A program made the translations under genes and the position numbers. The notes beneath the pieces are model-generated. The model was not told the DNA's origin and did not search any database. It saw only the letters and a program-made list of their open reading frames with translations. Shown piece after piece: positions 25,230-34,401 of a DNA stretch of 49,931 bases (its first letter is position 1; every line of letters begins with the position of its first letter). Origin of the DNA: Actinomycetes bacterium (lineage in GTDB: Bacteria > Actinomycetota > Actinomycetes > Actinomycetales > Microbacteriaceae); assembly GCA_023431405.1 (NCBI GenBank), contig JAEYVZ010000035.1, positions 1-49,931 on the forward strand. The letters are read 5' to 3'.

Positions 25230-26640
25230 GAACGCTCCGGCCATCGAGGCCCCCGGCATCCCTGGCGACGCTCTCCGCGAGCTCATCGCCACCCTCGAAG
25301 ACCAGGGCCTCGATCCGCACGCACTCGTGATCACGCAGCGCGGCGCGGAGGGGTGGACGGATGCCGTCACCGTCGCGTGGGAGCCGTACGGCACCGAGCA
25401 GCCGGCGCTCGTGTACTCCGTGTCGAAGACGTTCACCTCCCTCGCGATCGGCATGCTCGAGGCCGATGGCCTCCTGTCGCTCGACGATTCGGTCGGCGAC
25501 CTCCTCGGCCTCCCGAACCCGCACGGGCTCACCGTCCGGCATCTGCTGACGATGAACACCGGCCACGATCCCGCCCAGATCGACGCCCTGGGCTTCGATG
25601 TGCGCGCGCTCCTCACCGTTCCGCCCGTCGCGACACCGGGTACGCACTTCGCGTACAACTCGGATGCCACCTACGCGCTGTCGTGCATCGTGACGGCACT
25701 GACCGGCCAGCGGCTCACCGACTACCTGCGTCCGCGACTGCTCGATCCCCTCGGCATCGGGCGGCGGTGGATGATGCCCGCCCGCGGCGTCGAGCAGGGC
25801 TTCTCGGGTTTCCACCTCACGGTCGGCGACATCGCACGCGTCTCGACGATGCTCGCGGACGGGGGCCGCATCGACGGTCGGCAGCTCGTGCCGTCACGCT
25901 ACGTCGACGACCTCTCGCGGGCATGGTCCGACACGCGTGACCACGCGCAGCCCGCCGATGAGGGCGACTGGGCACGCGGCTACGGGTATCAGGTCTGGCG
26001 CAGCACCCACGGCTTCCGGCTCGACGGGGCGTACGGCCAGTTCGGACTCGTCATGCCCGAGCGCGGACTCGTGATCGCCTACCAGGGCTCGACCACCGAC
26101 ACCCAGAGCACCCTCACCGCGATGTGGCGGCTCGTGGATGCCATCGGCAACGCGTCGGGCGTCGGATCGCGCGCCGCGTCGGATCGCGAGGATGCGGCGG
26201 GCGTCGGGGGGGCGCCTCTCGACAGCTGGAACGCCCGTGGCGCGTTCACCCCGGACCCGAACGGCGTGGTCCCCACGGCCGGGTGGGCCCTCACCGAGAC
26301 GGGCGACGGATGGACCCTCGCCGTGCCGGAGGTCGGCGACATCGCCGTAGCCGGTGAGGGGTGGGCGCGCACCGTCCTCCCGCTGGGCGCGCCCCGTGAT
26401 GACGGCGGCGCGGTGGTCGTGAGCCCGCCGGTCGAGGCGGGTACGCACGTCCTCGTGGCGGGACGCGGTGAACGCCGCAGCGAGGGCATCCTCGCGCACC
26501 TGGTCGTGCCGACCTCACCGCACCGGATGATCGTCGAGGCGGCACCCGGCGGCGCCGTGCGCGCCCGGTGGCACACGGTGCCGCTGCAGGGACCGTCGCT
26601 GTCGACGCTCTCCGTGCCGGAGTGGGTCATCCGCCGCTGA
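25219..26640 (+). CDS. serine hydrolase, beta-lactamase/penicillin-binding fold
   Basis: A 473-aa cytoplasmic protein with a class C beta-lactamase-like domain: SVSK (S67, K70), YNS (Y146) and a late HxG-like AYGQFG near residue 274, where the first residue is not His. There is no signal peptide, unlike true beta-lactamases, so an intracellular esterase or peptidase is likely. The C-terminal ~150 residues form a beta-rich extra domain. It overlaps the DUF427 gene by 11 nt and has GAGGTGAAGG upstream, so the two are co-translated. Confidence 0.87.
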   Translation: MRPENAPAIEAPGIPGDALRELIATLEDQGLDPHALVITQRGAEGWTDAVTVAWEPYGTEQPALVYSVSKTFTSLAIGMLEADGLLSLDDSVGDLLGLPNPHGLTVRHLLTMNTGHDPAQIDALGFDVRALLTVPPVATPGTHFAYNSDATYALSCIVTALTGQRLTDYLRPRLLDPLGIGRRWMMPARGVEQGFSGFHLTVGDIARVSTMLADGGRIDGRQLVPSRYVDDLSRAWSDTRDHAQPADEGDWARGYGYQVWRSTHGFRLDGAYGQFGLVMPERGLVIAYQGSTTDTQSTLTAMWRLVDAIGNASGVGSRAASDREDAAGVGGAPLDSWNARGAFTPDPNGVVPTAGWALTETGDGWTLAVPEVGDIAVAGEGWARTVLPLGAPRDDGGAVVVSPPVEAGTHVLVAGRGERRSEGILAHLVVPTSPHRMIVEAAPGGAVRARWHTVPLQGPSLSTLSVPEWVIRR

Positions 26641-26688
26641 CTATCGGTCGAACGCGACGGCAGCCCCGGGCGAATAGGCTCGATACCC

Positions 26689-27228
26689 ATGGCCATCGGC
26701 GCGACCATCCACACGTTCACGGTTCACCTCGCCGACGTCGATCGCGGCGTCTACGAGGAGCTGTCGCTGCGCACCGCTCAGCAGTCCGCGGAGACTGCCG
26801 CGTTCATGCTGACCCGCGTGCTCGCGTACTGCCTCGAATACGAGGAGGGGATCGCGTTCAGTGAGGGGATCGCCGCGACCGACGAGCCCGCGGTGTTCGT
26901 GCGCGACCTCACCGGGCGTCTCCTGGCATGGATCGAGGTCGGCGCCCCGGATGCCGCCCGGCTCCATCAGGGGAGCCGCTCGGCCGAGCGGACCGCGGTG
27001 TACACGCACCGCGACGCGGCGAAGGTCGCCGCGTCGTGGGCCGGAAAGCGCATCCACGACGGGGAGAAGGTCGTGCTGCACAGCTTCGACCCCGGGTTCG
27101 TGGAGTCGGCGGCGGGTGCCCTCGAGCGCCGCAACGATCTGACGGTGTCGGTCACCGAACGGCGCCTGTACCTCGAGATCAACGGCGCCACCTTCGCGAG
27201 CGACATCCACTCGACCTCCGCTCAGTGA
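26689..27228 (+). CDS. YaeQ family protein
   Basis: A 179-aa protein of the YaeQ family, which has a PD-(D/E)XK-like nuclease fold of unknown activity. Segments: TIHTFTVHLADVDRGVYEEL, RVLAYCLEYEEGIAFSEGIA, DEPAVFVRDLTGRLLAWIEV and VTERRLYLEINGATF. TAGGCT (26675-26680) is 8 nt before the ATG. Confidence 0.92.
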   Translation: MAIGATIHTFTVHLADVDRGVYEELSLRTAQQSAETAAFMLTRVLAYCLEYEEGIAFSEGIAATDEPAVFVRDLTGRLLAWIEVGAPDAARLHQGSRSAERTAVYTHRDAAKVAASWAGKRIHDGEKVVLHSFDPGFVESAAGALERRNDLTVSVTERRLYLEINGATFASDIHSTSAQ

Positions 27229-27256
27229 GGGGGCGGACCCGTCACGGCACGCCCCC
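27229..27256. terminator. probable stem-loop terminator between yaeQ and the DHFR-like gene
   Basis: GGGGGCG directly after the yaeQ stop pairs with CGCCCCC 14 nt later. The stem is 7 bp and all GC, there is no T-run, and it lies between two convergent genes. Confidence 0.45.
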
Positions 27257-27280
27257 GGGGCGTCGGCATCGAGGCGGCGG

Positions 27281-27844
27281 TCAGACGCCTGCAGGGCGGT
27301 AGCGCACCGCGATGGCGCCCGAGCGGAACTCGTGTCGCTCGATCAGCTCCAGCCGCAGGCGTTTGCGGAGCCCTGACAGCAATGTCGGCCCGTGCCCGGC
27401 GATGACCGGCTGCACGAGGAACTCGTACTCGTCGATGAGGCCGAGATCGGCCAGCGCGAGCGGGAGGGTGACCCCACCCACCCAGAGGCCGTCGCCGGGC
27501 TGCTCCTTGAGCCGGCGCACCGCGTCGGCGAGATCTCCGGTCAGCAGTTCGGCGTTCCAGTCGACGCCGGTGAGCGTCGAGGACACGACGTGCTTCCGGG
27601 CGCCGTCGATCGCCTCGGCGAACGGGATCTCCCATTCGTCCATCCAGTCGGGCCAGCCTCCCGCGGCCGGCCGCCGCCACGCGCCCTGCATCATCTCGTA
27701 GGTGGTGCGGCCGAAGATCAGCGCATCGGCCCGTCGCATCTCCGCGGTCCAGTACGCCATCGACTCGGGGTCGGGAGCGAGTCCCGCCTCGTGATGCACG
27801 CACCCGTCGAGGGAGACGTTGATCGAATACCGCAGCGGTCTCAT
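27281..27844 (-). CDS. dihydrofolate reductase family protein (RibD C-terminal-like)
   Basis: A 187-aa NADPH-dependent reductase-fold protein, starting MRPLRYSINVSLDGCVHHEA. It includes ADALIFGRTTYEMMQ, KHVVSSTL, LKEQPGDGLWVGGVTLPLAL and DEYEFLVQPVIAGHGPTLLS. This is the YyaP/RibD C-terminal clade, not classical FolA. ATG at 27844 has GGGAG 8 nt upstream; the longer frame upstream reads through the next intergenic region. It is divergent from the VOC gene at 27970. Confidence 0.9.
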   Translation of the reverse strand: MRPLRYSINVSLDGCVHHEAGLAPDPESMAYWTAEMRRADALIFGRTTYEMMQGAWRRPAAGGWPDWMDEWEIPFAEAIDGARKHVVSSTLTGVDWNAELLTGDLADAVRRLKEQPGDGLWVGGVTLPLALADLGLIDEYEFLVQPVIAGHGPTLLSGLRKRLRLELIERHEFRSGAIAVRYRPAGV

Positions 27845-27969
27845 CCCGGTGCTCCCTCGCTCGGTGCGGCGCCGGCGGTGCGGTGCGCGTGTGGCAGGAG
27901 CGTACTCCGCGGGCTGTCGCCTGTCGCCCCTGTTGTCGGCTGTCGGAGGTGCACGACACAATCGGCGCC

Positions 27970-28386
27970 ATGCCTGTCTTCGATCATCTGGGAATCACCG
28001 TCTCCGACGTCGACCGCTCCAAAGGCTGGTTCGACCCGGTCATGTCGGCGCTCGGCTTCACTCGCTACGACGCCGACGAGACCGTGTCGTGGTGGCGCGA
28101 GGGCGATGTCGAGCTCATCCTCTACCCGGCACGCGAACCGGCGAGCGCGCCCCACGAGCACGGCCGGGTCGGATGGCAGCACCTCGCCTTCGCCGTCGAG
28201 TCGCCCGAAGCGGTCGAGCAGCTCCACCGCACCGCGCGGGAAGCCGGCTGGAAAGCGGTGCGCGAGCCCAAGCTCTACCCGCGCTTCAGCGACCGGTACT
28301 ACGCGTCTTTCGTCGAGGATGCCGACGGCATCCGCATCGAGTTCATGCACAATCCGCCCAAGGAGGCCATGCCCGACCACGCGTGA
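27970..28386 (+). CDS. VOC family protein
   Basis: A 138-aa glyoxalase-fold protein: FDHLGITVSDVDRSKGWFDP, LGFTRYDADETVSWWRE, WQHLAFAVESPEAVEQLHRT, YYASFVEDADGIRIEFMHNP. The H-x-E pattern of metal ligands is present, but the substrate is unknown. CACAAT (27957-27962) lies 7 nt before the ATG. The frame is open upstream but not protein-like. Confidence 0.88.
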   Translation: MPVFDHLGITVSDVDRSKGWFDPVMSALGFTRYDADETVSWWREGDVELILYPAREPASAPHEHGRVGWQHLAFAVESPEAVEQLHRTAREAGWKAVREPKLYPRFSDRYYASFVEDADGIRIEFMHNPPKEAMPDHA

Positions 28387-28402
28387 GAGAAGGCCTCACG
28401 CG
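28380..28402. terminator. bidirectional hairpin shared by VOC gene and kdpE
   Basis: A perfect 8-bp stem CGCGTGAG / CTCACGCG with a 7-nt loop. It includes the stop codon of the VOC gene on one arm and that of kdpE on the other, so it can end transcription in both directions. Confidence 0.6.
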
Positions 28403-29097
28403 TCGGGCGCGGCGCCGATCCGCAGCCGGTATCCCATTCCGGCTTCGGTGAGCAGGTGCTGGGGGTGCGAGGGGTCGGCCTCCAGCTTCTTGCGCAGCTG
28501 CGACATGTACAGCCGCAGATATCCGCTGTCGGCGGTGAACTCCGACCCCCAGATCTCCCGCAGGATCGTCTGACGGGTCACGAGCCTCCCCGGATTCCGC
28601 ACGAGCAGCTCGAGGAAGCGCCATTCGGTGGGGGTCAGGCGCACGGGGGTGCCGCCCGCCTCTCCCCCGCGCTCCACGGTGTGCTCGCTCAAGTCGACCC
28701 GCACGTCGCCGAAGGTGACGACCGGCTCCGCGTCGTGTCGGGGCGTGCGGCGGGTCAGGGCCCGGATGCGAGCCAGAAGCTCGTCGACGGAGAAGGGCTT
28801 CGTGACGTAGTCGTCGGCGCCCGCATCGAGTGCCTCCACCTTGTCGCCCGAGCCCGTGCGCCCCGACACGACGAGGATCGGGGCCGCCGACCATCCTCGG
28901 ATGGCGTGGATCACCTCGATGCCGTCGAGATTCGGCATCCCGAGGTCGAGGATGCAGATGTCGGGATGCTGCTCGACCGCGGAGCGGATGGCGGTGGCGC
29001 CGTCGCTCGCCGTCACGATCTCGTACCCCTCCGCCGTGAGGGTGATGCGCAGCGCGCGCAGAAGCTGCGGGTCGTCGTCGGCGATGAGGATCCTCAC
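28396..29097 (-). CDS. kdpE: KdpE response regulator
   Basis: A 233-aa OmpR/PhoB-type response regulator. The receiver domain has acidic DDD at 7-9, phospho-acceptor D51 (CILDLGMPNLDG) and K in DDYVTKPF. The winged-helix domain (RLTPTEWRFLELLVRNPGRL, EIWGSEFTADSGYLRLYMSQ) is KdpE-like. It activates kdp transcription when K+ is limiting. The GTG start overlaps the kdpD stop (GTGA). Confidence 0.96.
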   Translation of the reverse strand: MRILIADDDPQLLRALRITLTAEGYEIVTASDGATAIRSAVEQHPDICILDLGMPNLDGIEVIHAIRGWSAAPILVVSGRTGSGDKVEALDAGADDYVTKPFSVDELLARIRALTRRTPRHDAEPVVTFGDVRVDLSEHTVERGGEAGGTPVRLTPTEWRFLELLVRNPGRLVTRQTILREIWGSEFTADSGYLRLYMSQLRKKLEADPSHPQHLLTEAGMGYRLRIGAAPDA

Positions 29098-31586
29098 GCT
29101 GACATCCTGCCGTTCGAGGCCGCAGGGAGCGCGATCACCATCATCACGCCCCCTCCGGGCGTGTCCTCGGCCGTGAGGGCGCCGCCCATGCCTTCGACGA
29201 AGCCCTTGGCCAGCGCCAGCCCGAGGCCGAGACCGGTCGAGTTGTCGGTGTCGCCGAGTCGTTGAAAGGGAAGGAACACCTCGTCGCGACGTTCGGCGGG
29301 AATGCCCGGGCCATGGTCGATGACCCGGATCTCCACGCGGTCGGCGAACGCGCTCGTCGCGACGCGCACCCGCGTTCCCTCCGGCGCGTGCCGCACCGCG
29401 TTGGCGAGGAGGTTCACGAGCACCCGCTGCAGCAGGACCGGATCCGCCTCCATGCCGTGCCCGTCGGAATCGAGCGCGAGCTCCACGTCGCCCGGACCGA
29501 GAGACAGCTCCTCGAGCGCGGGGAGGATGACCTCGGCCGGGTCCACCGACGTCGTCGAGACGGCCAGCACGCCGGCCTGCACCCGCGAGACGTCGAGCAG
29601 ATCGGTGAGAAGGGCGGCGAGGGCGTCGAGGCTCTCCGACGCCGTCGTCAGCAGCTCGTCACGATCGGTCGCCGACAGCTGACCGCGGGCCGAGCGGAGC
29701 CCCGATACCGCTGCAGTGGCCGCCGCGAGAGGTCGCCGAAGATCATGACTCAGCGCCGACAGCAACGCCGTGCGAAGCCGGTCGGAGGCGGCGAGCGGGG
29801 CGATCTCCCGCGCCGTCTGCTGAAGATCGCTGTGCTCCAGGGCGGCGCCCACCTGGGCGACGATGACGGCGAGGAGCCGCTGTTCCGCGGGCCCGAAGCT
29901 TCCACCATGGAGCTCCAGCACCGCATCGGCACCGACAGGAAGAGTCGTCATCCGGTCATCGGGCAGCGGCTCCCCGCTCGTGGCGACGACCTCCTCACCC
30001 GTGAGCAGACGCACCCCGGCGAGTCCGAAGGCCTCGCGGGTGCGATCGACGAGAGCCTGGGTCGCGCCCTGACCGCGCAGCACGCTGCCGGCCACCGTCG
30101 CAAGCAGCTCCGATTCGGCGGCCGCACGTCGCGCGTGCCGCGTCTGCCGTGCGGCCTGATCGACGACGAGACTCACGAGCGCGGCGACGACGACGTACAG
30201 CACGAGGGCGAGCAGATGGTGGGGCTCATCGACGGTCACGGTGTAGAGCGGGTCGATGAAGAGGAAGTCGAGCGTCAACCCTGACATCACGGCCGCGAAC
30301 AGCGCCGGCCACAGGCCGCCCACCATCGCGACCACCACGACGAGCAGCTGGTAGCTCAGCACGTCGCTCGTGATCGATTCCTCGGTGCGCAGCGTGACGA
30401 GCAGCCACGACAGGAGCGGACCGAAGATCAGCGCGATCGCCAAGCCGGCGACCCGACGGCGCCAGCTGAGCGCCCCGCCGAGCCGGGGCAACACGAACCC
30501 GCCCCCTGCCGCCGAGTGGGTGACGATGTGCACGTCGATGTCACCCGATTCGCGGATGACGGTCGCCCCGATGCCCGGGCCTGTCAGCGCGGCGGCCAGT
30601 CGCCCACGCCTGCTCACCCCCAACACGAGCTGCGTCGCGTTCACCGAGCGCGCGAACTCCACCAGTGTGCGCGGAACGTCATCGCCCACCACCTGGTGGT
30701 AGGTGCCGCCCAGCGTGTCGACCAGCGCCCGCTGACGCGCGAGCGCTTCCGGGTCGGCGGCGCGCAGGCCGTCCTGCGTCGTCACGTGCACGGCGAGGAG
30801 CTGCCCGCCGGCGGTCCGGGCCGCGATCCGCGCCCCTCGCCGCAGCAGCGTCTCGCCCTCCGGGCCGCCGGTGAGGGCGACCACCACCCGTTCGCGGGCC
30901 TCCCACGTCGAGTCGATGCCGTGCTCTTCGCGGTACGTCTTGAGCGCTTGATCGACCTCATCCGCGAGCCACAGCAGCGCGAGCTCCCGGAGCGCGGTCA
31001 GGTTCCCCAGCCGGAAATAGTGCGACAGCGCCGCGTCGATCCGCTCGGCGGGGTACACGTGCCCCCCGGCGAGACGGTCGCGCAGGGCCTGCGGGGCGAG
31101 GTCGACGACTTCGATCTGGTCGGCGGCGCGAAGCACGGCATCCGGGATCGTCTCCCGCTGGACAGCCCCCGTGATCTGCTCCACAACGTCGTTGAGCGAC
31201 TCGATGTGCTGGATGTTGACCGTGGAGATGACGTCGACGCCCGCAGCGAGAAGCTCCTCGACATCCATCCACCGCTTGTCATGCCGCGACCCCGGCACGT
31301 TCGTGTGCGCGAGCTCATCGACGAGCGCGACCGCGGGCCGACGCGCGAGCACCCCGTCGAGATCCATCTCGAGCAGCTCCACACCACGGTGGCGCAGGGC
31401 GCGTCGCGGCACGACCTCGAGACCGTCGGTCATCGCCCGGGTCGCCGCGCGCCCGTGCGTCTCGACGACCGCGATCACGACGTCTGCACCCTCACGGCGG
31501 AGGCGCTGACCCTCCTCGAGCATGGCGTAGGTCTTGCCGACGCCCGGCGCAGCGCCCAGCAGCACCCGAAGCCGGCCCCGTGCCAT
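29094..31586 (-). CDS. kdpD: KdpD sensor histidine kinase
   Basis: An 830-aa membrane sensor. Domains in order: N-terminal KdpD domain with Walker A GAAPGVGKT (11-19), to about residue 210; universal-stress-protein domain to about 350; four transmembrane helices (about 380-480; GPLLSWLLVTLR, LLVVVVAMVGGLWPAL and so on); a GAF-like region; HisKA with H614 in SALSHDLRRPLAA; and a HATPase domain with NLLANAVRH, DHGPGIP and GLGLGLALAKG. The HisKA motif has RR where most kinases have RT. It lies 4 nt after kdpC. Confidence 0.96.
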   Translation of the reverse strand: MARGRLRVLLGAAPGVGKTYAMLEEGQRLRREGADVVIAVVETHGRAATRAMTDGLEVVPRRALRHRGVELLEMDLDGVLARRPAVALVDELAHTNVPGSRHDKRWMDVEELLAAGVDVISTVNIQHIESLNDVVEQITGAVQRETIPDAVLRAADQIEVVDLAPQALRDRLAGGHVYPAERIDAALSHYFRLGNLTALRELALLWLADEVDQALKTYREEHGIDSTWEARERVVVALTGGPEGETLLRRGARIAARTAGGQLLAVHVTTQDGLRAADPEALARQRALVDTLGGTYHQVVGDDVPRTLVEFARSVNATQLVLGVSRRGRLAAALTGPGIGATVIRESGDIDVHIVTHSAAGGGFVLPRLGGALSWRRRVAGLAIALIFGPLLSWLLVTLRTEESITSDVLSYQLLVVVVAMVGGLWPALFAAVMSGLTLDFLFIDPLYTVTVDEPHHLLALVLYVVVAALVSLVVDQAARQTRHARRAAAESELLATVAGSVLRGQGATQALVDRTREAFGLAGVRLLTGEEVVATSGEPLPDDRMTTLPVGADAVLELHGGSFGPAEQRLLAVIVAQVGAALEHSDLQQTAREIAPLAASDRLRTALLSALSHDLRRPLAAATAAVSGLRSARGQLSATDRDELLTTASESLDALAALLTDLLDVSRVQAGVLAVSTTSVDPAEVILPALEELSLGPGDVELALDSDGHGMEADPVLLQRVLVNLLANAVRHAPEGTRVRVATSAFADRVEIRVIDHGPGIPAERRDEVFLPFQRLGDTDNSTGLGLGLALAKGFVEGMGGALTAEDTPGGGVMMVIALPAASNGRMSA

Positions 31587-31590
31587 CTCG

Positions 31591-32205
31591 TCAGCCCTCC
31601 CGCTCGTCCAACGCCAGGTTGAGTTCTAGCACGTTCACCACCGGCTCGCCGAGGAACCCGAGGTCGGGGCCCGTCGTGTGCGCCGCCACGAGCGCCGCGA
31701 CCACCGCCGGCGAGAGGGCTCGCGCCCGCGCGACGCGGTCGATCTGGATCGCCGCGTACGCGGGGCTGATGTGCGGATCGAGGCCGGAGGCGGATGCCGT
31801 CACGACATCGGGAGGCACGTCGGCCTCGGCGACGCCGTCGCGCGCGGCGACCTCGGCCGTGCGCTGCGCGATCGCCGCGACGAGGTCGGGGTTCTCCGGG
31901 CCGAGGTTGGAGCCCGATGACGCTGCCGCGTCGTAGCCGTCTCCCGCAGCCGACGGTCGCGGCTGGAAGTACTCGGGCAACGGGGCGCCGTCGGCATCCG
32001 AGAACGACTGGCCGATCAGCGACGAGCCGACGACCGCCCCTGACCCGTCACGGACGAGCGACCCGTGGGCCTGGGCGGGGAGGGCGAGCTGCCCGATGGC
32101 GGTGATCGCCGCGGTGTAGCCGAGCCCGAGGATGACCGTGAACACGAGGAGGGCGCGGATGGAGACCCACAGTGTTCGACCGGTGCTGCGCGTGGACGCG
32201 TTCAT
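31591..32205 (-). CDS. kdpC: potassium-transporting ATPase subunit C
   Basis: A 204-aa subunit with one N-terminal transmembrane helix (LLVFTVILGLGYTAAITAIG). The conserved periplasmic domain has GSLVRDGSGAVVGSSLIGQS, YFQPRPSAAG, SSGSNLGPENPDL and LDPHISPAYAAIQIDRVARA. It stabilises the KdpFABC complex and assists ATP binding by KdpB. ATG with AGGAAG upstream, 41 nt after kdpB. Confidence 0.96.
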   Translation of the reverse strand: MNASTRSTGRTLWVSIRALLVFTVILGLGYTAAITAIGQLALPAQAHGSLVRDGSGAVVGSSLIGQSFSDADGAPLPEYFQPRPSAAGDGYDAAASSGSNLGPENPDLVAAIAQRTAEVAARDGVAEADVPPDVVTASASGLDPHISPAYAAIQIDRVARARALSPAVVAALVAAHTTGPDLGFLGEPVVNVLELNLALDEREG

Positions 32206-32246
32206 GAGCTTCTTCCTGTGATGAGAGACGAGTGAGCGATGTCCGG

Positions 32247-34400
32247 TCAGAACCCCGGCAGGAGCCGGACGAGCAGATCGATGAGCCAGATGCCCGCGAA
32301 GGGCGCCGCGATGCCGCCGAGACCGTAGACGAGCAGATTGCGGCCCAGCACCGACGAGGCGGGCCCGGGCCGGTATCTCACGCCCCGCAAGGCCAGCGGC
32401 ACCAGCACGACGATGACGAGGGCATTGAAGATCACCGCTGACAGCACGGCGGATGCCGGTGAGTGGAGTCCCATGACATTCAGCACCGCCAGGCCCGGGA
32501 AGACGCCCATGAAGATCGCCGGGATGATGGCGAAGTACTTGGCCACGTCGTTCGCGATCGAGAAGGTCGTCAGCGCGCCCCGGGTGATGAGGAGCTGCTT
32601 GCCGATCGCGACGATGTCGATCAGCTTCGTCGGGTCGGAGTCGAGGTCGACCATGTTCCCCGCCTCCTTCGCGGCCGAGGTCCCCGTGTTCATCGCGACG
32701 CCGACGTCGGCCTGCGCCAGCGCCGGCGCGTCATTGGTGCCGTCGCCGGTCATCGCAACCAGGCGTCCCCCCTCCTGCTCCCGGCGGATGTAGGCGAGCT
32801 TGTCTTCGGGCGTCGCCTCGGCCAGCACATCGTCGACACCCGCTTCCGCGGCGATCGCCGCAGCGGTGAGCGGATTGTCGCCGGTGACCATCACCGTGCG
32901 GATGCCCATCGCGCGAAGCTCCGCGAAGCGTTCGCTGAGTCCCGCCTTCACGACGTCTTTCAGATGGATGACACCGCGCACACCGCCCGTCCCGTCGGCG
33001 GCGACGCGGGCGACGACGAGGGGGGTTCCGCCCGTGCGGGCGATGTGCTCCGTGTGCTGCTCGAGTTCGGCGCGCATCTCCGGCGTCACCCCCACGCCCT
33101 CGGCATCGAGCCATGCGGTGATCGCCGAGCCCGCTCCCTTGCGAATGCGCGACCCGTCGGCGAGGTCGACTCCCGACATCCGCGTCTGCGCCGTGAACGG
33201 CACGATCTCACCGGGCACCGGGCCGCCGACCTCCACCCCCTCCGCCCGCGCCAGGTCGACGACCGAGGTGCCCTCGGGGGTCGGATCGGCCGAAGACGCG
33301 AGCGCGGCAGAGCGGATGAGCTCGGCGGCGTCCACCCCGGCGAGCGGCAGGAACGCGACCGCCCGGCGGTTGCCGTAGGTGATCGTGCCCGTCTTGTCGA
33401 GGAGGAGCGTCGTCACGTCTCCCGCCGCCTCCACCGCCCGGCCCGACAGGGCGAGCACGTTGCGCTGCACGAGACGGTCCATCCCGGCGATGCCGATCGC
33501 CGACAGCAGTGCGCCGATCGTCGTCGGGATGAGGCACACGAGGAGCGCGACGAGCACGGTCAGACTCGCTGCCCCTCCCACCGACGAGGCGATCGGGTTC
33601 AGCGTGAGCGCGACGGCGACGAACACGATCGACAGCGAGGCGAGCAGGATGTTGAGGGCGATCTCGTTCGGCGTCTTCTGACGCGATGCGCCTTCGACGA
33701 GCGCGATCATCCGGTCGACGAACGTCTCGCCCGGCTTCGACGTGATCCGCACGACGATGCGGTCGGACAGCACCCGCGTTCCGCCGGTGACGGCCGAGCG
33801 GTCCCCTCCCGACTCGCGGATGACGGGCGCTGACTCCCCCGTGATGGCCGACTCGTCGACCGAGGCGATCCCCCACACGACGTCGCCGTCTCCGGGGATG
33901 AGCTCCCCGGCCGCCACGACCACGACGTCGCCGAGCTGAAGCGCGGCCGACGCCACCTCGATCGCCTTCGTGTGCTCGGCAGCGGCATCCGTCACCGGAT
34001 CGTAGCCGTCGACCCGATGGGCGAGCGTGCTCGTGCGGGTCTTGCGAAGGGTGTCGGCCTGGGCTTTGCCCCGGCCCTCCGCCACGGCCTCGGCGAGGTT
34101 CGAGAACAGCACCGTGAGCCACAGCCACGCCGCGATGATGCCGGTGAAGGAGGCCGGAACAGCGCTCCCGCCGGACGATCCCGGGCCGCCGAGGAACGGC
34201 TCTGCGACGGCGAGAACCGTCGTGAGGGCCGCCCCCACCCAGACGAGGAACATGACGGGGTTCCGCCACTGCGTGCGCGGATCGAGCTTGCGCAGCGCCC
34301 CCGGCAGTGCGGCGCGCACCTGACGCAGCGAGAGAGTGCGGGAGGAGGATGCCGGCGCGATGGGAGCGGCCGGCGAGGAGGTGTCGGTGAGTGTGGACAT
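32247..34400 (-). CDS. kdpB: potassium-transporting ATPase subunit B (P-type ATPase)
   Basis: A 717-aa catalytic subunit. The phosphorylated aspartate is D335 in LLLDKTGTITYG, the actuator loop is TGES (187-190), and the hinge MTGDGTNDAPALAQADVGVA is complete. Seven transmembrane helices are expected; the N-terminal ~35 residues are a poorly conserved Ser/Ala/Pro extension. It hydrolyses ATP to drive K+ through KdpA. The ATG is one nt after the kdpA stop. Confidence 0.97.
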   Translation of the reverse strand: MSTLTDTSSPAAPIAPASSSRTLSLRQVRAALPGALRKLDPRTQWRNPVMFLVWVGAALTTVLAVAEPFLGGPGSSGGSAVPASFTGIIAAWLWLTVLFSNLAEAVAEGRGKAQADTLRKTRTSTLAHRVDGYDPVTDAAAEHTKAIEVASAALQLGDVVVVAAGELIPGDGDVVWGIASVDESAITGESAPVIRESGGDRSAVTGGTRVLSDRIVVRITSKPGETFVDRMIALVEGASRQKTPNEIALNILLASLSIVFVAVALTLNPIASSVGGAASLTVLVALLVCLIPTTIGALLSAIGIAGMDRLVQRNVLALSGRAVEAAGDVTTLLLDKTGTITYGNRRAVAFLPLAGVDAAELIRSAALASSADPTPEGTSVVDLARAEGVEVGGPVPGEIVPFTAQTRMSGVDLADGSRIRKGAGSAITAWLDAEGVGVTPEMRAELEQHTEHIARTGGTPLVVARVAADGTGGVRGVIHLKDVVKAGLSERFAELRAMGIRTVMVTGDNPLTAAAIAAEAGVDDVLAEATPEDKLAYIRREQEGGRLVAMTGDGTNDAPALAQADVGVAMNTGTSAAKEAGNMVDLDSDPTKLIDIVAIGKQLLITRGALTTFSIANDVAKYFAIIPAIFMGVFPGLAVLNVMGLHSPASAVLSAVIFNALVIVVLVPLALRGVRYRPGPASSVLGRNLLVYGLGGIAAPFAGIWLIDLLVRLLPGF

Positions 34401-34401
34401 T